Part shown: positions 1 to 7,745 of the stretch, piece by piece
Layout: each line of letters begins with the position of its first letter
Numbering within the stretch: position 1 is the first letter of the stretch
Assembly: GCA_030601845.1 (NCBI GenBank)
Contig: JAUWAY010000003.1
Location: 1-64,000, forward strand
DNA from: Phycisphaerae bacterium
Lineage (GTDB): Bacteria; Planctomycetota; Phycisphaerae; Sedimentisphaerales; Anaerobacaceae
Direction of reading: 5' to 3'
DNA length: 64,000 nucleotides
The notes under the pieces: model-generated
The model's input: the letters and a program-made list of their open reading frames with translations, nothing else
What the model was told of the DNA's origin: nothing
Databases searched by the model: none
Made by a program: the position numbers and the translations under genes

Positions 1-52
1 CCATTATGAATTTTACTCGTTCTTCCATAACACAGGTTTCAGTCCAAGGCAT
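1..52 (-). mobile_element. 5' fragment of an IS transposase (IS481/IS3-like)
   Basis: The start of a minus-strand gene runs off the left edge. The 17 visible residues read MPWTETCVMEERVKFIM. A textbook ribosome site (AAAGGAGG) lies 6 bases before the ATG at 52. This opening closely resembles that of many DDE transposases of the IS481 type with an integrase core, from memory of the family. Only the N-terminus is visible, so catalytic residues and completeness cannot be judged. The likely element end lies to the right, where two near-identical blocks occur at 91-103 and 116-128. Confidence 0.6.
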
Positions 53-90
53 AATTGACCTCCTTTCGGAGGCAATTATAAGCTAACAAC

Positions 91-140
91 TGTTACCCAT
101 GTTCTTAGCATAATCTGTAACCTATGTTATCGGTTTGTAC
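91..140. repeat. Paired subterminal repeats, candidate IS end
   Basis: TGTTACCCATGTT (91-103) is repeated as TGTAACCTATGTT (116-128), 25 bases apart, just upstream of the transposase start. Such paired blocks fit transposase-binding sites near an IS end. The exact terminus and a target duplication cannot be identified because the other end is outside the window. Confidence 0.4.
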
Positions 141-149
141 CTACTGTTA

Positions 150-180
150 GCCCCCTGCACTGCAGGGGGTTTCTTTGTTT
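150..180 (+). terminator. Rho-independent terminator
   Basis: Stem CCCCCTG / CAGGGGG with loop CACTG (151-169) is followed by TTTCTTTGTTT. A second hairpin, CCCCCG / CGGGGG (187-205), follows without a clear T run. The motif CCCCCG-N7-CGGGGGC recurs in related form near 12572-12595, so the second hairpin may belong to a small repeat family. Confidence 0.6.
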
Positions 181-205
181 GTTATTCCCCCGGCACTGTC
201 GGGGG

Positions 206-548
206 CAGTATATCTACCTTTCCCCTTCTCCCTTGCCCCGTGAGATAGAAAAAAATAGACTCATTAGGTGAGTTTACACTGAGCTTGTCGAAGTGAGACC
301 TGCTCGCAAAGCTTCTAATGTTTAGCTACCCGCAGGGCTCGAACCATACAAGAACGTTGACATTCTATCTCCGGCAGACTAAATAGCTAACAAATATTGT
401 TTTATATCTTCAAGTAAAAATGTATCACCACTATATATACTGCCTACAAATTGTTCCATCATTACTTTTTTCCTTATTTGTTATCTAATAATAAAATTCG
501 AAGGTCATTTGCCATCGTTCAACATTCCTTCCAATATAACTCCATGAT
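206..548. other. Non-coding stretch left of the accessory island
   Basis: No credible ORF is visible. The stretch holds the phrase CACTGAGCTTGTCGAAGTG (278-296), a short repeat type common in repeat-rich genomes. At 322-390 a segment is bounded by TTAGCTA and TAGCTAA and resembles a tRNA outline on the minus strand, but it lacks a T-arm that pairs. The rest is AT-rich sequence downstream of the gene ending at 549. Confidence 0.5.
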
Positions 549-1430
549 TTAGAAACACGTTTTGTATGCTTGATATAATCTATTTAAATCATCACCATCA
601 ATGACACCATAATAGATGGTAGTACCGATCATGGACTTAGCTAGAGAGAATGCTTCTAACTGAGAAACAATACTTTCATCAATTTTACCATGATAAACAA
701 CAAGAAACATTTCCGCTGAACTTGTAAACAATCTAGATATTTGGTCACCATTCTTTCCCATCTTATTCGGTGTGAGTGAACCTTTAGTAGCCTTGCCTTT
801 TAACGCAAATGCTGCTGTTCTGCGTTTGCTTTTATACCTAATCTTATTTGTATATAGGTCATTTTGTTCACCACCCCAATCTTTGAAAGTATGAGTTTCG
901 CCGATAATTTTTTTTAAACCAGACTTTAATTTGCTCTCCAACATTTTGTCAAGACCAAGTGAACTATCTATTTTTGTAAACTTTCTTATCTTGTGAAATG
1001 AATCAATCTCATCTACTGTAACTGGTTTCACTCTTGACCTTTTACCTGGAACAACTATTTTATAAGTAGTAGATTTGACACTTGGACGCTGCTTAGTAGG
1101 ATACTTTGCAGCTTTACTAGGATCATCAACAAGGGATAATATTCTTCTCTTATGATGTGTGAATGTCTCATCTTTTTTATATGCAGTTTCGCTATCTTTT
1201 TTTGTTTTTTCTACGATTTGATTAGCACTGAGTATTCCACCTTCTTGCAATACTCTAACTCTACCTAAACCAGTCATCTTGATTAAGTCAGATACAGTTT
1301 TAACCTTCGTTTTGCCACGATAAATTGCCTCGAATACCTTGCGCCGATGCTTAGACCTGCCGATTGTGTCAGCGGCGTGTTGAATATTTTCATTCAGGTT
1401 AGATCCGATATCAGAAACTTTAATAGGCAT
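549..1430 (-). CDS. Unknown protein, possible nuclease-like C-terminal domain
   Basis: The protein has 293 residues and is not firmly recognised. The N-terminal half is basic and lysine-rich. The C-terminal half (about 170-290) has a conserved-looking core: GGEQNDLY (186-193), AFALKGKA (207-214) and KMGKNGDQI (223-231), then alternating strands and helices ending in IYYGVIDGDDLNRL. E188/D191 followed by a strand and K211 could be an atypical PD-(D/E)XK arrangement; this is inference only. It is the last gene of a minus-strand group with two small HTH proteins (4 bases from the nearer) and an EVE-domain nuclease-like protein. The base composition is more AT-rich than the housekeeping genes, which suggests acquisition. 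Confidence 0.6.
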   Translation of the reverse strand: MPIKVSDIGSNLNENIQHAADTIGRSKHRRKVFEAIYRGKTKVKTVSDLIKMTGLGRVRVLQEGGILSANQIVEKTKKDSETAYKKDETFTHHKRRILSLVDDPSKAAKYPTKQRPSVKSTTYKIVVPGKRSRVKPVTVDEIDSFHKIRKFTKIDSSLGLDKMLESKLKSGLKKIIGETHTFKDWGGEQNDLYTNKIRYKSKRRTAAFALKGKATKGSLTPNKMGKNGDQISRLFTSSAEMFLVVYHGKIDESIVSQLEAFSLAKSMIGTTIYYGVIDGDDLNRLYQAYKTCF

Positions 1431-1434
1431 AAAT

Positions 1435-1635
1435 TTATTCTTTACCAGAAGTTGTTGTTGGGACTTCTTTGCTCACTCCCTTTAAAATTCTGTTGACAGT
1501 GCTAGTTCCAACGCCAAGCCGCTCCTTAATCTCTGCCTGCGTGAGTCCTCCCCTCCAGAGTTCAATAGCGAGCATGTTTTGTAATAACTGAGCGATTGTT
1601 TTTAAATCATCGACTGATTCTTGTTTTTTTGCCAT
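1435..1635 (-). CDS. Small helix-turn-helix protein
   Basis: This 66-residue protein is essentially one HTH: a helix (LLQNMLAIELWRGG), then LTQAEIKERLGVGTSTVNRI with the A-E-I...G-V-...V-N-R pattern of a sigma-70-region-4 or Trp-repressor-like HTH. It sits 4 bases before the 293-residue gene and 11 bases after a second small HTH protein with the same layout, so the three are probably one transcript. It could be the local regulator or a DNA-binding subunit of the island. It is too small to carry an enzymatic domain. Confidence 0.65.
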   Translation of the reverse strand: MAKKQESVDDLKTIAQLLQNMLAIELWRGGLTQAEIKERLGVGTSTVNRILKGVSKEVPTTTSGKE

Positions 1636-1646
1636 TATTCATTCCT

Positions 1647-1823
1647 TTACTTCTCCCTCAATTTCTTAAAATGTTTTAATATACTAGCCACGTGTTTCAT
1701 TTCACACCCGACAATTTTGCGTATTTGATGTTGAGTAAGCCCAGCTAATCCTAGCTGCACAATTAAAATATCTCGTAGAAAATCCTCGGAAGTGTTTTTC
1801 TTTTTCTGAGTTCTTTTTTTCAT
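1647..1823 (-). CDS. Small helix-turn-helix protein, paralogue of the next gene
   Basis: The protein has 58 residues from the ATG at 1823, chosen because GGAGAG lies about 8 bases upstream; an in-frame TTG at 1838 is the alternative. After a lysine-rich N-terminus, the core ILIVQLGLAGLTQHQIRKIV lines up with the neighbouring 66-residue protein (shared pattern: helix, GLTQ-x-x-I, G, V-x-x-ILK). The pair looks like an old tandem duplication. It may bind DNA as a homodimer or heterodimer; no target is known. Confidence 0.6.
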   Translation of the reverse strand: MKKRTQKKKNTSEDFLRDILIVQLGLAGLTQHQIRKIVGCEMKHVASILKHFKKLREK

Positions 1824-1876
1824 CGGAAATCTCTCCAACTTTTTGGTTTCTCTTCACACACCAATAGTTTAATAAT

Positions 1877-1999
1877 TCAGCATACCCACCATTTTTTCAT
1901 TTTTCCATTTATAATACCCAAAGCCGCAATTCCCGCCAAAAGAACGAATCCTGCAATTTTATACTTCACTTTCTTCAGTGAAAATTTCAGCGATTTCAT
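1877..1999 (-). CDS. Possible small membrane protein overlapping the upstream gene
   Basis: A 40-residue reading frame starts inside the last 41 bases of the EVE-nuclease gene and continues past its stop. It encodes a basic N-terminus and one clear hydrophobic segment (AGFVLLAGIAALGII), then KMKKWW. The position, directly after and overlapping the nuclease-like gene, would allow translational coupling. No convincing ribosome site is seen and it may be a chance frame. Confidence 0.3.
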   Translation of the reverse strand: MKSLKFSLKKVKYKIAGFVLLAGIAALGIINGKMKKWWVC

Positions 2000-3098
2000 C
2001 CAAGAAACCCGATTTGATTGAAGATAAAAGGCCAAGCTTTCGGACCCCTTCAATTTTTCCAACGAATTCCTCTATCGACAAGAAGCCACATACTTCCGCG
2101 ATCGGTTTTTCCCGTAACTTAAATGTCGGTCTAAGAATTTCGTTCCTTACCTTCCCCCTTCGCACCTCTGGTGCAACAATATAAAGCTTTATATTAATAT
2201 TAGGTTGCAGTGCCAAAAGGTCACTCATTCGCAACAAACCTGAATATACCGAAGTAGTACATTCAACCTCAAAAGCTGCGACAATCCGATTCCCTTTTAG
2301 CCAAAGAATATCAATCAATTCAATAACTTTGTTAGTCGTATTGTCAAACTGTGTCGGTAACTGATCTACTATGTTAGGAAGACTCTCTAGTATTTTCCCA
2401 TTGTATACTTTCCTGCGGTCGTTGCGTGCCACCCATACCTTAAAGCCCATTTCAGCCCCGAGCCGAATCAAGCGATATTGAACATCAGTATGCAGGTTTA
2501 CTTCCTTTGCTGAAGTTTCTACCGTCGCCTGTTCTTGCTCTTCTCTTTCATCCTCGCGCTCCGGAATGCTCACAAGCGTTTCCACGGATTTCCGTCCCTT
2601 TTTTCTCTTAGCTTTATATAAAGGCTCACGTACCCACTTCCTTGGATCAACCGGCCTCGCTTTAGGGTTCTTTCTTGCCTCCTTCATCAAATCAAGAATT
2701 AAAGCCCCATCTTCAGGATTCTCGAAAAGATTCGGGCTCCGCCTAACAAAACCTTTAAACTTGCCTCGGTCTTGCGGTCCTCGATAAAAACTAACGCGCC
2801 CTTCGAGATCCTCCATTGGTACACTATTCTCTGGCTCAAGCATTATAATTGGTCGAACTTCGAACCTCGCTGGAAATTCTTCCCGTTTCCAGATTCTTCT
2901 TCGGTCATCACTCAAACCAAGCACCTCTATAGCTCCAATCCACCTCATCACGCCGGTAACATAGCATAGCAAAATATCTCCCGGTGGTATCTTGCTCACG
3001 GTCTTGCGCATGCGGTGACGAAATCCACTCACTTTTGCACCGTCTTCTATAAATTCCTCCCACGTAGTTCCGGTAAATAAATCCAGCCAGTAGTTCAT
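1959..3098 (-). CDS. EVE-domain protein with PD-(D/E)XK-like nuclease domain
   Basis: The protein has 379 residues in two parts. Residues 1-135 look like an EVE/PUA-type fold: it opens NYWLDLF, has GDILLCYVTG (40-49) and RWIGAIEVLG (52-61), the usual places of the modified-base pocket. A charged linker (150-198) follows. Residues 200-350 resemble a restriction-endonuclease core: IDILW (D263) then AAFEVE (E277, E279) and a helix TTSVYSGLLRMSDLL, a D...ExE variant of PD-(D/E)XK. EVE domains fused to nucleases are known in modification-dependent restriction, so a defence role is likely by family logic. The start follows AAGGGG. It is the first gene of the minus-strand island. Confidence 0.7.
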   Translation of the reverse strand: MNYWLDLFTGTTWEEFIEDGAKVSGFRHRMRKTVSKIPPGDILLCYVTGVMRWIGAIEVLGLSDDRRRIWKREEFPARFEVRPIIMLEPENSVPMEDLEGRVSFYRGPQDRGKFKGFVRRSPNLFENPEDGALILDLMKEARKNPKARPVDPRKWVREPLYKAKRKKGRKSVETLVSIPEREDEREEQEQATVETSAKEVNLHTDVQYRLIRLGAEMGFKVWVARNDRRKVYNGKILESLPNIVDQLPTQFDNTTNKVIELIDILWLKGNRIVAAFEVECTTSVYSGLLRMSDLLALQPNINIKLYIVAPEVRRGKVRNEILRPTFKLREKPIAEVCGFLSIEEFVGKIEGVRKLGLLSSIKSGFLDEIAEIFTEESEV

Positions 3099-3576
3099 AA
3101 AATCAGTCCCCTTTTTAACATCCCCTTAAATGTATCTCCGCATCAAGACTTCAGCCAACACAATACCCAAAATTTTCTAATCCGTCAAGGCCGACTCACG
3201 AGCATCCAGTATCTCGGAGTTCTGCGGAGACCCCTTAGGGTGAGTATCCATTCTCGAACGACGAGAGATACCCGTCGAACTGTGAAAAATCAACCAAATG
3301 CGCAGGAGTTTTTTGACCAATGCAGATTTTTTTAATATTTTTTTATTCTTTTCTACATAAGTACTTACGATTTTCGAAAACTCCAAAAATACCCGAATTT
3401 TCGACCAAATGCGCAGGTTCGCCCTAATTATAGAGGGTCGCGTTCTTTTCGAACCACCCTGTAAAAACCAAATTGTCAATTAGGAACACTCATAATGGCT
3501 ACCGGGTTTCTACTAATAACAATTACTCATTTACCCATTTACCCATATACCCATATACCCATTTACACATTCTTTT
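3099..3576. other. Repeat-bearing gap upstream of the EVE gene
   Basis: No convincing gene is seen; a 100-residue frame here is low-complexity and basic and was rejected. The stretch ACCAAATGCGCAGG occurs twice (about 3293 and 3403) with a decayed third copy between. A TCTCG-AACGA-CGAGA hairpin lies near 3254. At 3526-3569 an 8-base unit close to CCATTTAC repeats about five times. The promoter of the EVE gene should lie at the left side of this gap. Confidence 0.5.
3526..3569. repeat. Octamer tandem repeat (CCATTTAC-like)
   Basis: About five units of 8 bases alternate between CATTTACC and CATATACC. They lie directly before the first NKPN-type repeat element. Simple-sequence expansion is the plain explanation. 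Confidence 0.7.
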
Positions 3577-3882
3577 ATGCAAAACAAACCCAATTTGCTG
3601 GATGCTCAAATGAACGTAAATAAAGTATTAACAAAGGATTATGAAAATAAGACACTTGGTGAACACGGGAAAAACAAACCCAATACAAACCCAATACAAA
3701 GCCAAACAAACCCAATTCCCAAAAAACCGGAATGTACTTAAACTTCTATTTAACAAGGGATTATGAAAATGAACGTCTTTGCAGACGCGGGGAAAACAAA
3801 CCCAATTCAAACCCAATCAAACCCAATTCCCCCAGCGCGATACGCAATACGCAATACGCGATACGAAATACAAACCCAATCC
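3575..3882 (+). repeat. NKPN/QTNPI dispersed repeat element, copy A
   Basis: This copy consists of two unit-like segments about 122 bases apart. Each starts at an ATG (3610, 3732) followed by DYEN-coding sequence and then runs of AAACAAACCCAAT-type words. A second copy lies at 15555-15810 in the same orientation, and both begin with the same words: TTATGCAAAACAAACCCAAT. The right flank runs into CGCAATACG repeats (3838-3872). The same translated style (N-K-P-N-S-N-P-I-Q) recurs as hypothetical proteins in Phycisphaerae genomes, from memory. Whether the unit acts as DNA, RNA or peptide is unknown. Confidence 0.75.
3577..3741 (+). CDS. Repeat-encoded small ORF (MQNKPNLL family), doubtful gene
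   Basis: The 54-residue frame starts MQNKPNLL, has DYEN in the middle and NKPNTNPIQSQTNPIP near the end. The ORF at 15557 starts with the same eight residues, has YEN and ENKPNSNPIQAQTNP. Conservation of start, middle and end in two distant copies hints at a translated unit, but the DNA repeat alone would give the same picture. No clear ribosome site precedes the ATG. Confidence 0.3.
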   Translation: MQNKPNLLDAQMNVNKVLTKDYENKTLGEHGKNKPNTNPIQSQTNPIPKKPECT

Positions 3883-3953
3883 CTCTGCGCCGGGGCGAAG
3901 ACGAAGCCAGAATAACGGGACATCGGGATTGTTCAGACATAACTCTTGAGTCT

Positions 3954-5033
3954 TTAGTCTTGGGTCTTGAGTCTATTATGGTCAACTATCTTCCTGCAAA
4001 ATGTTATATACTCTTGTTCGATTGCCTCAAAATCATCGCCGATATAATGCTCAAACAACTTCGGTCCAACAAGCCGGTTCCACCGGACAGTAAGCAGAAT
4101 ATTTCTATCTGCTGCAATCTTTTTGTCCGCCTCACTGAGCGGCCAGTGCCCCTGCAGGCCGTCGGTCAGCAACTGATGGTAATGAGCCAGCCGACCCCCA
4201 TAGTCGGCTTCATTAAGAAATCGCACCAGCGCATACGACTGGCCGTAAAAGGTTATCAACGCCTCAGTCTGGTTTGTAGCAAGCACCTCTCCGGAGTTCG
4301 TAGCTACCAGTTCTTTCAGCGGTATCATTCTATTCTCCGTCAGCGCTTTTTTCAGGGCACTAAGTCGATACGTATTCCGGCTCGGCTCAAAGTAAAATGA
4401 GCCCCACTCATATCTACTGACCTCAAAGAGCGTTGCGACACCTTCGTCGAGCCAGTTTGGCAGGCGGAACTTAAAATGCCGGCTGTTAAACTGATGCCAC
4501 CCCTCGTGTCCGAGAGCAGAAAAGGTCCGCTCTATACCGATATTGTATGCCACGCAGGCACCATTTAGATAATACGCACCGGCCTTTATTTTACAAAACA
4601 GCGACGCATGTGGACCCGCAAAGGTCTTCGTAAAATCCTCCCACTCGTCCCTATCGGCCAGCAGATAAATCGTAAATTTAGTCGTCGTCTCGATCGGCTC
4701 GGGCAGTTGGTTTTGATAGCCGCGATAAGCCGATTCCAAAAAGGTGGGTATCTCTGAAAGCATCAGCGGCTCCAGCAGTGTTGTATAAATCTCGTAATGC
4801 TCGGTAGTGATAATAAGACCATCACCATATTTGTTTGGCCAGACCTCGATCGATTCGACAGACGGTAGGTTCCGAGCCCGCAAATACTCAATCATACCGC
4901 CAGCAGTATCAATCCGCCGAGCTCCGGTCTCTACCAAAGCCCCGGTTCCAAAACAACCCGCCAGACAAAATATCACGACTATCCAAACTGGCGATGAGCT
5001 TCTTATCACAATTACTTTTCTTATTTTACTCAA
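3954..5033 (-). CDS. Secreted lipoprotein, DUF1570-like zincin metallopeptidase
   Basis: The protein has 359 residues. The N-terminus holds a hydrophobic segment ending in LAGC (C27), a lipobox, so it is probably a lipid-anchored periplasmic protein. The zincin motif HEGWH (H176, E177, H180) is followed by WLDEGVATLFE (E197), where the third zinc ligand or downstream Glu of gluzincins sits. This layout matches the DUF1570 peptidase-like family that is abundant in planctomycetes. The start codon is TTG, within the sequence TTGA that also holds the stop of the AMMECR1 gene, so the two are translationally coupled. The last residues (RLKTQD) are encoded by an AAGACTCAAGA repeat, suggesting the 3' end ran into repeat DNA. 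The substrate is unknown. Confidence 0.75.
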   Translation of the reverse strand: MSKIRKVIVIRSSSPVWIVVIFCLAGCFGTGALVETGARRIDTAGGMIEYLRARNLPSVESIEVWPNKYGDGLIITTEHYEIYTTLLEPLMLSEIPTFLESAYRGYQNQLPEPIETTTKFTIYLLADRDEWEDFTKTFAGPHASLFCKIKAGAYYLNGACVAYNIGIERTFSALGHEGWHQFNSRHFKFRLPNWLDEGVATLFEVSRYEWGSFYFEPSRNTYRLSALKKALTENRMIPLKELVATNSGEVLATNQTEALITFYGQSYALVRFLNEADYGGRLAHYHQLLTDGLQGHWPLSEADKKIAADRNILLTVRWNRLVGPKLFEHYIGDDFEAIEQEYITFCRKIVDHNRLKTQD

Positions 5034-5590
5034 ATTTCTGTAAATGCCGAGCCGAATACCTCTGCGGTGAATAGATAGACTTCCGTCTCGGGGTCTCGCC
5101 AGGCATCAGCGGCAAGGCCCGCCTTGTGTGCGCAACAGTACGAAAGGAATTCCTCCTTGCTCCAGCCGGCCTCACTGGCAACCTGAGGCAGAAAGCAGCC
5201 CGATGCAAATCCTTTTTTTATATAGATGCCATCAACTCCCAGACGCAGACTCAATGGCTCGTCCGTCCGCCGTAAAGGCGACAGAACCGATATCTCGACA
5301 TCCATTTGCTCTAACTCCTCGGCTGTTATCGGGTCGGCGAGGAAACGCGGGTCGCCAGTCGCCGATGCCTTTGCCATCGCCACCACCAGCTCAATCAACG
5401 GCCTATCAGAAATAAACTGGCCGATACAGCCCCGCAATCGGCCTTGGTTCTTCAATGTTACAAAACAGCCGCACAACGCATTCAGCTCCGGGTCGTCAGA
5501 TTTCGGTTCTGGAACCGACCCGCCGGTGATAACCGCCTCGACAGTATCGCGGGCAATCTTAAGTAAAATCTTTTTCTGTGATTCTTCCAT
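5030..5590 (-). CDS. amrA: AMMECR1 domain protein (AmmeMemoRadiSam system protein A)
   Basis: The protein has 186 residues from the ATG at 5590; an in-frame TTG at 5605 is the alternative. The AMMECR1 signature RGCIG is present after LKNQGRL, then the typical helix AMAKASATGDPRF, the acidic VEISVLSPL strand, and GVDGIYIKKG...GCFLPQVA...W...FLSYCCAHKAGL, where conserved cysteines fall. The whole length is one domain. The biochemical role is not settled; family members often sit with Memo and radical SAM partners, which are not seen here. It is the first gene of a two-gene minus-strand unit with the zincin lipoprotein. Confidence 0.85.
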   Translation of the reverse strand: MEESQKKILLKIARDTVEAVITGGSVPEPKSDDPELNALCGCFVTLKNQGRLRGCIGQFISDRPLIELVVAMAKASATGDPRFLADPITAEELEQMDVEISVLSPLRRTDEPLSLRLGVDGIYIKKGFASGCFLPQVASEAGWSKEEFLSYCCAHKAGLAADAWRDPETEVYLFTAEVFGSAFTEI

Positions 5591-5819
5591 AAAACCTGCC
5601 GCCAATAACTAACGAAGCCATTTTATCACAAAAAAACTCCTATCAAGAATACCACAAAACCAAGTGTTAACCAATTAAAATATTTTTCGACGAAAGGTAA
5701 TTCCAGCGACTGAAGAACTTATACTTACTACTTTAATGTGCCAACTGTTTTGCAGGAAAATTAAAAGTTTACGGAATTTTATACTACTTGTGAGCAGACA
5801 TTATAGTTAGAATACAAAA

Positions 5820-6719
5820 ATGAAAGATAAGATTTTAATATTTCTAAAAGGTTTCTTAATGGGTATTTGTGACTTAATACCCGGCATTTCAGGGGGCACC
5901 ATTGCCTTTATAACGGGAATTTATACCAGATTAATAGACGCAGTAAAAAATATCTCACCGAAATTAATTTATGATATTTTCACATATCCAATTAACAAAA
6001 AAAGCGATAGTTTAAAGGAAGGTATTAAAAAATTAGATTTGATTTTCCTGCTAACTCTGGTGCTGGGAATTATTAGCGCTTTTTTAACAGGTTCAAGAGT
6101 CATTAAGTTCTTTCTGCAGGAATATTATGCATATACTTTATCTTTCTTTATTGGCTTAATTTTAGTATCCTCAAAAACAATCTTTGAGCATATTCAAGAA
6201 CACAGTATAAAGAATTTTGCACTATGCTTTTTGGGATTTATACTGGGCCTAATGACTTCAATAGTTGGGCATTTAACTGTAAGCCCAAGTTTAGGATATG
6301 TTTTTCTCGGGGGTTTCTGTGCTGTCAGCGCCATGTTTCTACCGGGCATTTCAGGCGCTTTTATATTATTAATTATGGGGTTGTACGAGTTTATGATTAA
6401 GGTTTTGAATGATGTTCGAAATAACATAAGTTATTTGTTGGTGTTTATCGCAGGTGCTTTACTGGGAGCTTTAAGTATTTCAAGGGTCATATCATTCCTG
6501 TTTAAGAAAAACAAATGCAGCACGCTTTATATGCTTCTTGGTCTTGTAATTGGAGCCTTAAGTACCCCTTTGAGGAAGATTATCGAAACTGCGTCTTTTC
6601 AGATATCACATGTTCTTATTATGGTCCTTTGGTTACTATTGGGCGTATCGTCAGTGGTTCTTATAAGAAGCTATATAAAAGCTTGCGAACGGAAATCGCA
6701 GATTATAGAAAAAGATTGA
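5820..6719 (+). CDS. DUF368 membrane protein, polyprenyl-phosphate transporter (PopT family)
   Basis: This 299-residue inner-membrane protein has about eight hydrophobic segments. The family signature GICDLIPGISGGTIAFITGI is at residues 16-35 and an inverted counterpart, FLPGISGAFILLIMG, is in the middle, consistent with an internal pseudo-repeat. DUF368 proteins have been reported as undecaprenyl-phosphate recycling flippases that return the lipid carrier for wall and polysaccharide synthesis. The gene is markedly more AT-rich than its neighbours (many AAA, ATT, TTA codons), which suggests transfer from a low-GC source. No strong ribosome site precedes the ATG. Confidence 0.85.
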   Translation: MKDKILIFLKGFLMGICDLIPGISGGTIAFITGIYTRLIDAVKNISPKLIYDIFTYPINKKSDSLKEGIKKLDLIFLLTLVLGIISAFLTGSRVIKFFLQEYYAYTLSFFIGLILVSSKTIFEHIQEHSIKNFALCFLGFILGLMTSIVGHLTVSPSLGYVFLGGFCAVSAMFLPGISGAFILLIMGLYEFMIKVLNDVRNNISYLLVFIAGALLGALSISRVISFLFKKNKCSTLYMLLGLVIGALSTPLRKIIETASFQISHVLIMVLWLLLGVSSVVLIRSYIKACERKSQIIEKD

Positions 6720-6820
6720 GGGACGTCCCGCAGAACGTATCTGTCAGGGCAACAACCATTTTTCAAAAATGCTGTAACTCTCTGGTAACACCCGTATTAA
6801 TATGCTATTTATGAGTGATC

Positions 6821-7723
6821 ATGACCGACAAAAAACAGATTGCTCCTGCCAGCGATGGATTATTAGTGCGGGCGCCGGCCAAAATAAACTTGTCTTTGCT
6901 CATAGCCGGAAAACGACCCGATGGCTTTCACGAGATAGAAACGGTAATGGCCAAGGTAAACTTCTACGACGAAATCCTCATCCAGCCACGCCAAAAAGCC
7001 GACGTTGAACTGCTTTGCAAAGGCCCATATTGGGCACCGGCAGAAAAGCAAAATCTCATCTACAGAGCTGCCAAATTGCTCCTGGATAGTTGTGGAACAC
7101 TGGCAGATATTAAAATTACCCTGACAAAAAATATCCCGGCTGGCTCAGGGCTAGGCTCGGCAAGCAGCGACGCAGCAGCAGCCCTTGTTGGGCTAAACAA
7201 ATTCCTAAATTTGGGATTGTCCAATACCCAGCTTGGCAAATTGGCGCCCCAATTAGGCAGCGATGTGGCCTTCTTTCTGGATGGGCCATTGGCATTTTGC
7301 AGCGGAAAAGGAGAAAAAATTAAAAAAATAGACGAAAATTTTAATTTCCTGGCCCTGTTGATACTCCCGGATGTAACTGTTTCTACAAAAAAGGTTTACG
7401 CCAATTACAAACATAATTCGGCCCTCTACGAGAAGCTCAGCGGCCAAATAAACAGCTATATTCGAAAAAACAGAATTGATTTGGTGGCAAAAATGTGCAC
7501 AAATATGCTGCAAATAAGTTGCTTTGGTTTGGCAAAAGGCCTTGCCGAGTTGAAAGCTAAAATTGAGTCCTTAGATGTCGGGCCTTGCTGCCTGAGTGGC
7601 AGTGGTTCGGCAATGTTTTGTATTATAGACAGCAGGGATGGACAAAGAGCTGAACAATACAAACGCAAACTTGAGGATAAGACCGGTTGCAAAAGCGTTA
7701 TCGTGAGCAACAATAGATGGTGA
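6821..7723 (+). CDS. ispE: 4-diphosphocytidyl-2-C-methyl-D-erythritol kinase
   Basis: The protein has about 300 residues, the usual IspE size. It phosphorylates CDP-methylerythritol in the non-mevalonate isoprenoid pathway in the cytoplasm. The N-terminal APAKINLSL motif, the GHMP kinase ATP loop [17 protein letters not shown] and the C-terminal LSGSGSAMF motif are all present. The start is set at ATG 6821; an in-frame GTG at 6815 is possible. It is followed 22 bases later by spoVG. The ispE-spoVG proximity resembles that of Bacillus, where the two genes lie close together. Confidence 0.93.
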   Translation: MTDKKQIAPASDGLLVRAPAKINLSLLIAGKRPDGFHEIETVMAKVNFYDEILIQPRQKADVELLCKGPYWAPAEKQNLIYRAAKLLLDSCGTLADIKITLTKNIPAGSGLGSASSDAAAALVGLNKFLNLGLSNTQLGKLAPQLGSDVAFFLDGPLAFCSGKGEKIKKIDENFNFLALLILPDVTVSTKKVYANYKHNSALYEKLSGQINSYIRKNRIDLVAKMCTNMLQISCFGLAKGLAELKAKIESLDVGPCCLSGSGSAMFCIIDSRDGQRAEQYKRKLEDKTGCKSVIVSNNRW

Positions 7724-7745
7724 ACTTTTAAGCGAGGCAAAGAAA

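Noticed and set aside
322-390. tRNA-like outline on the minus strand (TTAGCTA...TAGCTAA acceptor, GGTTCGAGCC near the T-arm position)
   Set aside because: The end arms pair, but the T-stem and anticodon stem do not form at the required distances, so it is at best a decayed tRNA or chance.
3177-3479. 100-residue minus-strand ORF
   Set aside because: The composition is low-complexity and basic, it overlaps the direct repeats, and it has no ribosome site or family.
3526-3882. CRISPR array
   Set aside because: The repeats here are irregular in spacing and translate into NKPN peptides; there are no uniform spacers and no cas genes in the window.
3732-4400. 222-residue plus-strand ORF
   Set aside because: The first third is repeat element and the rest is the antisense of the zincin lipoprotein gene.
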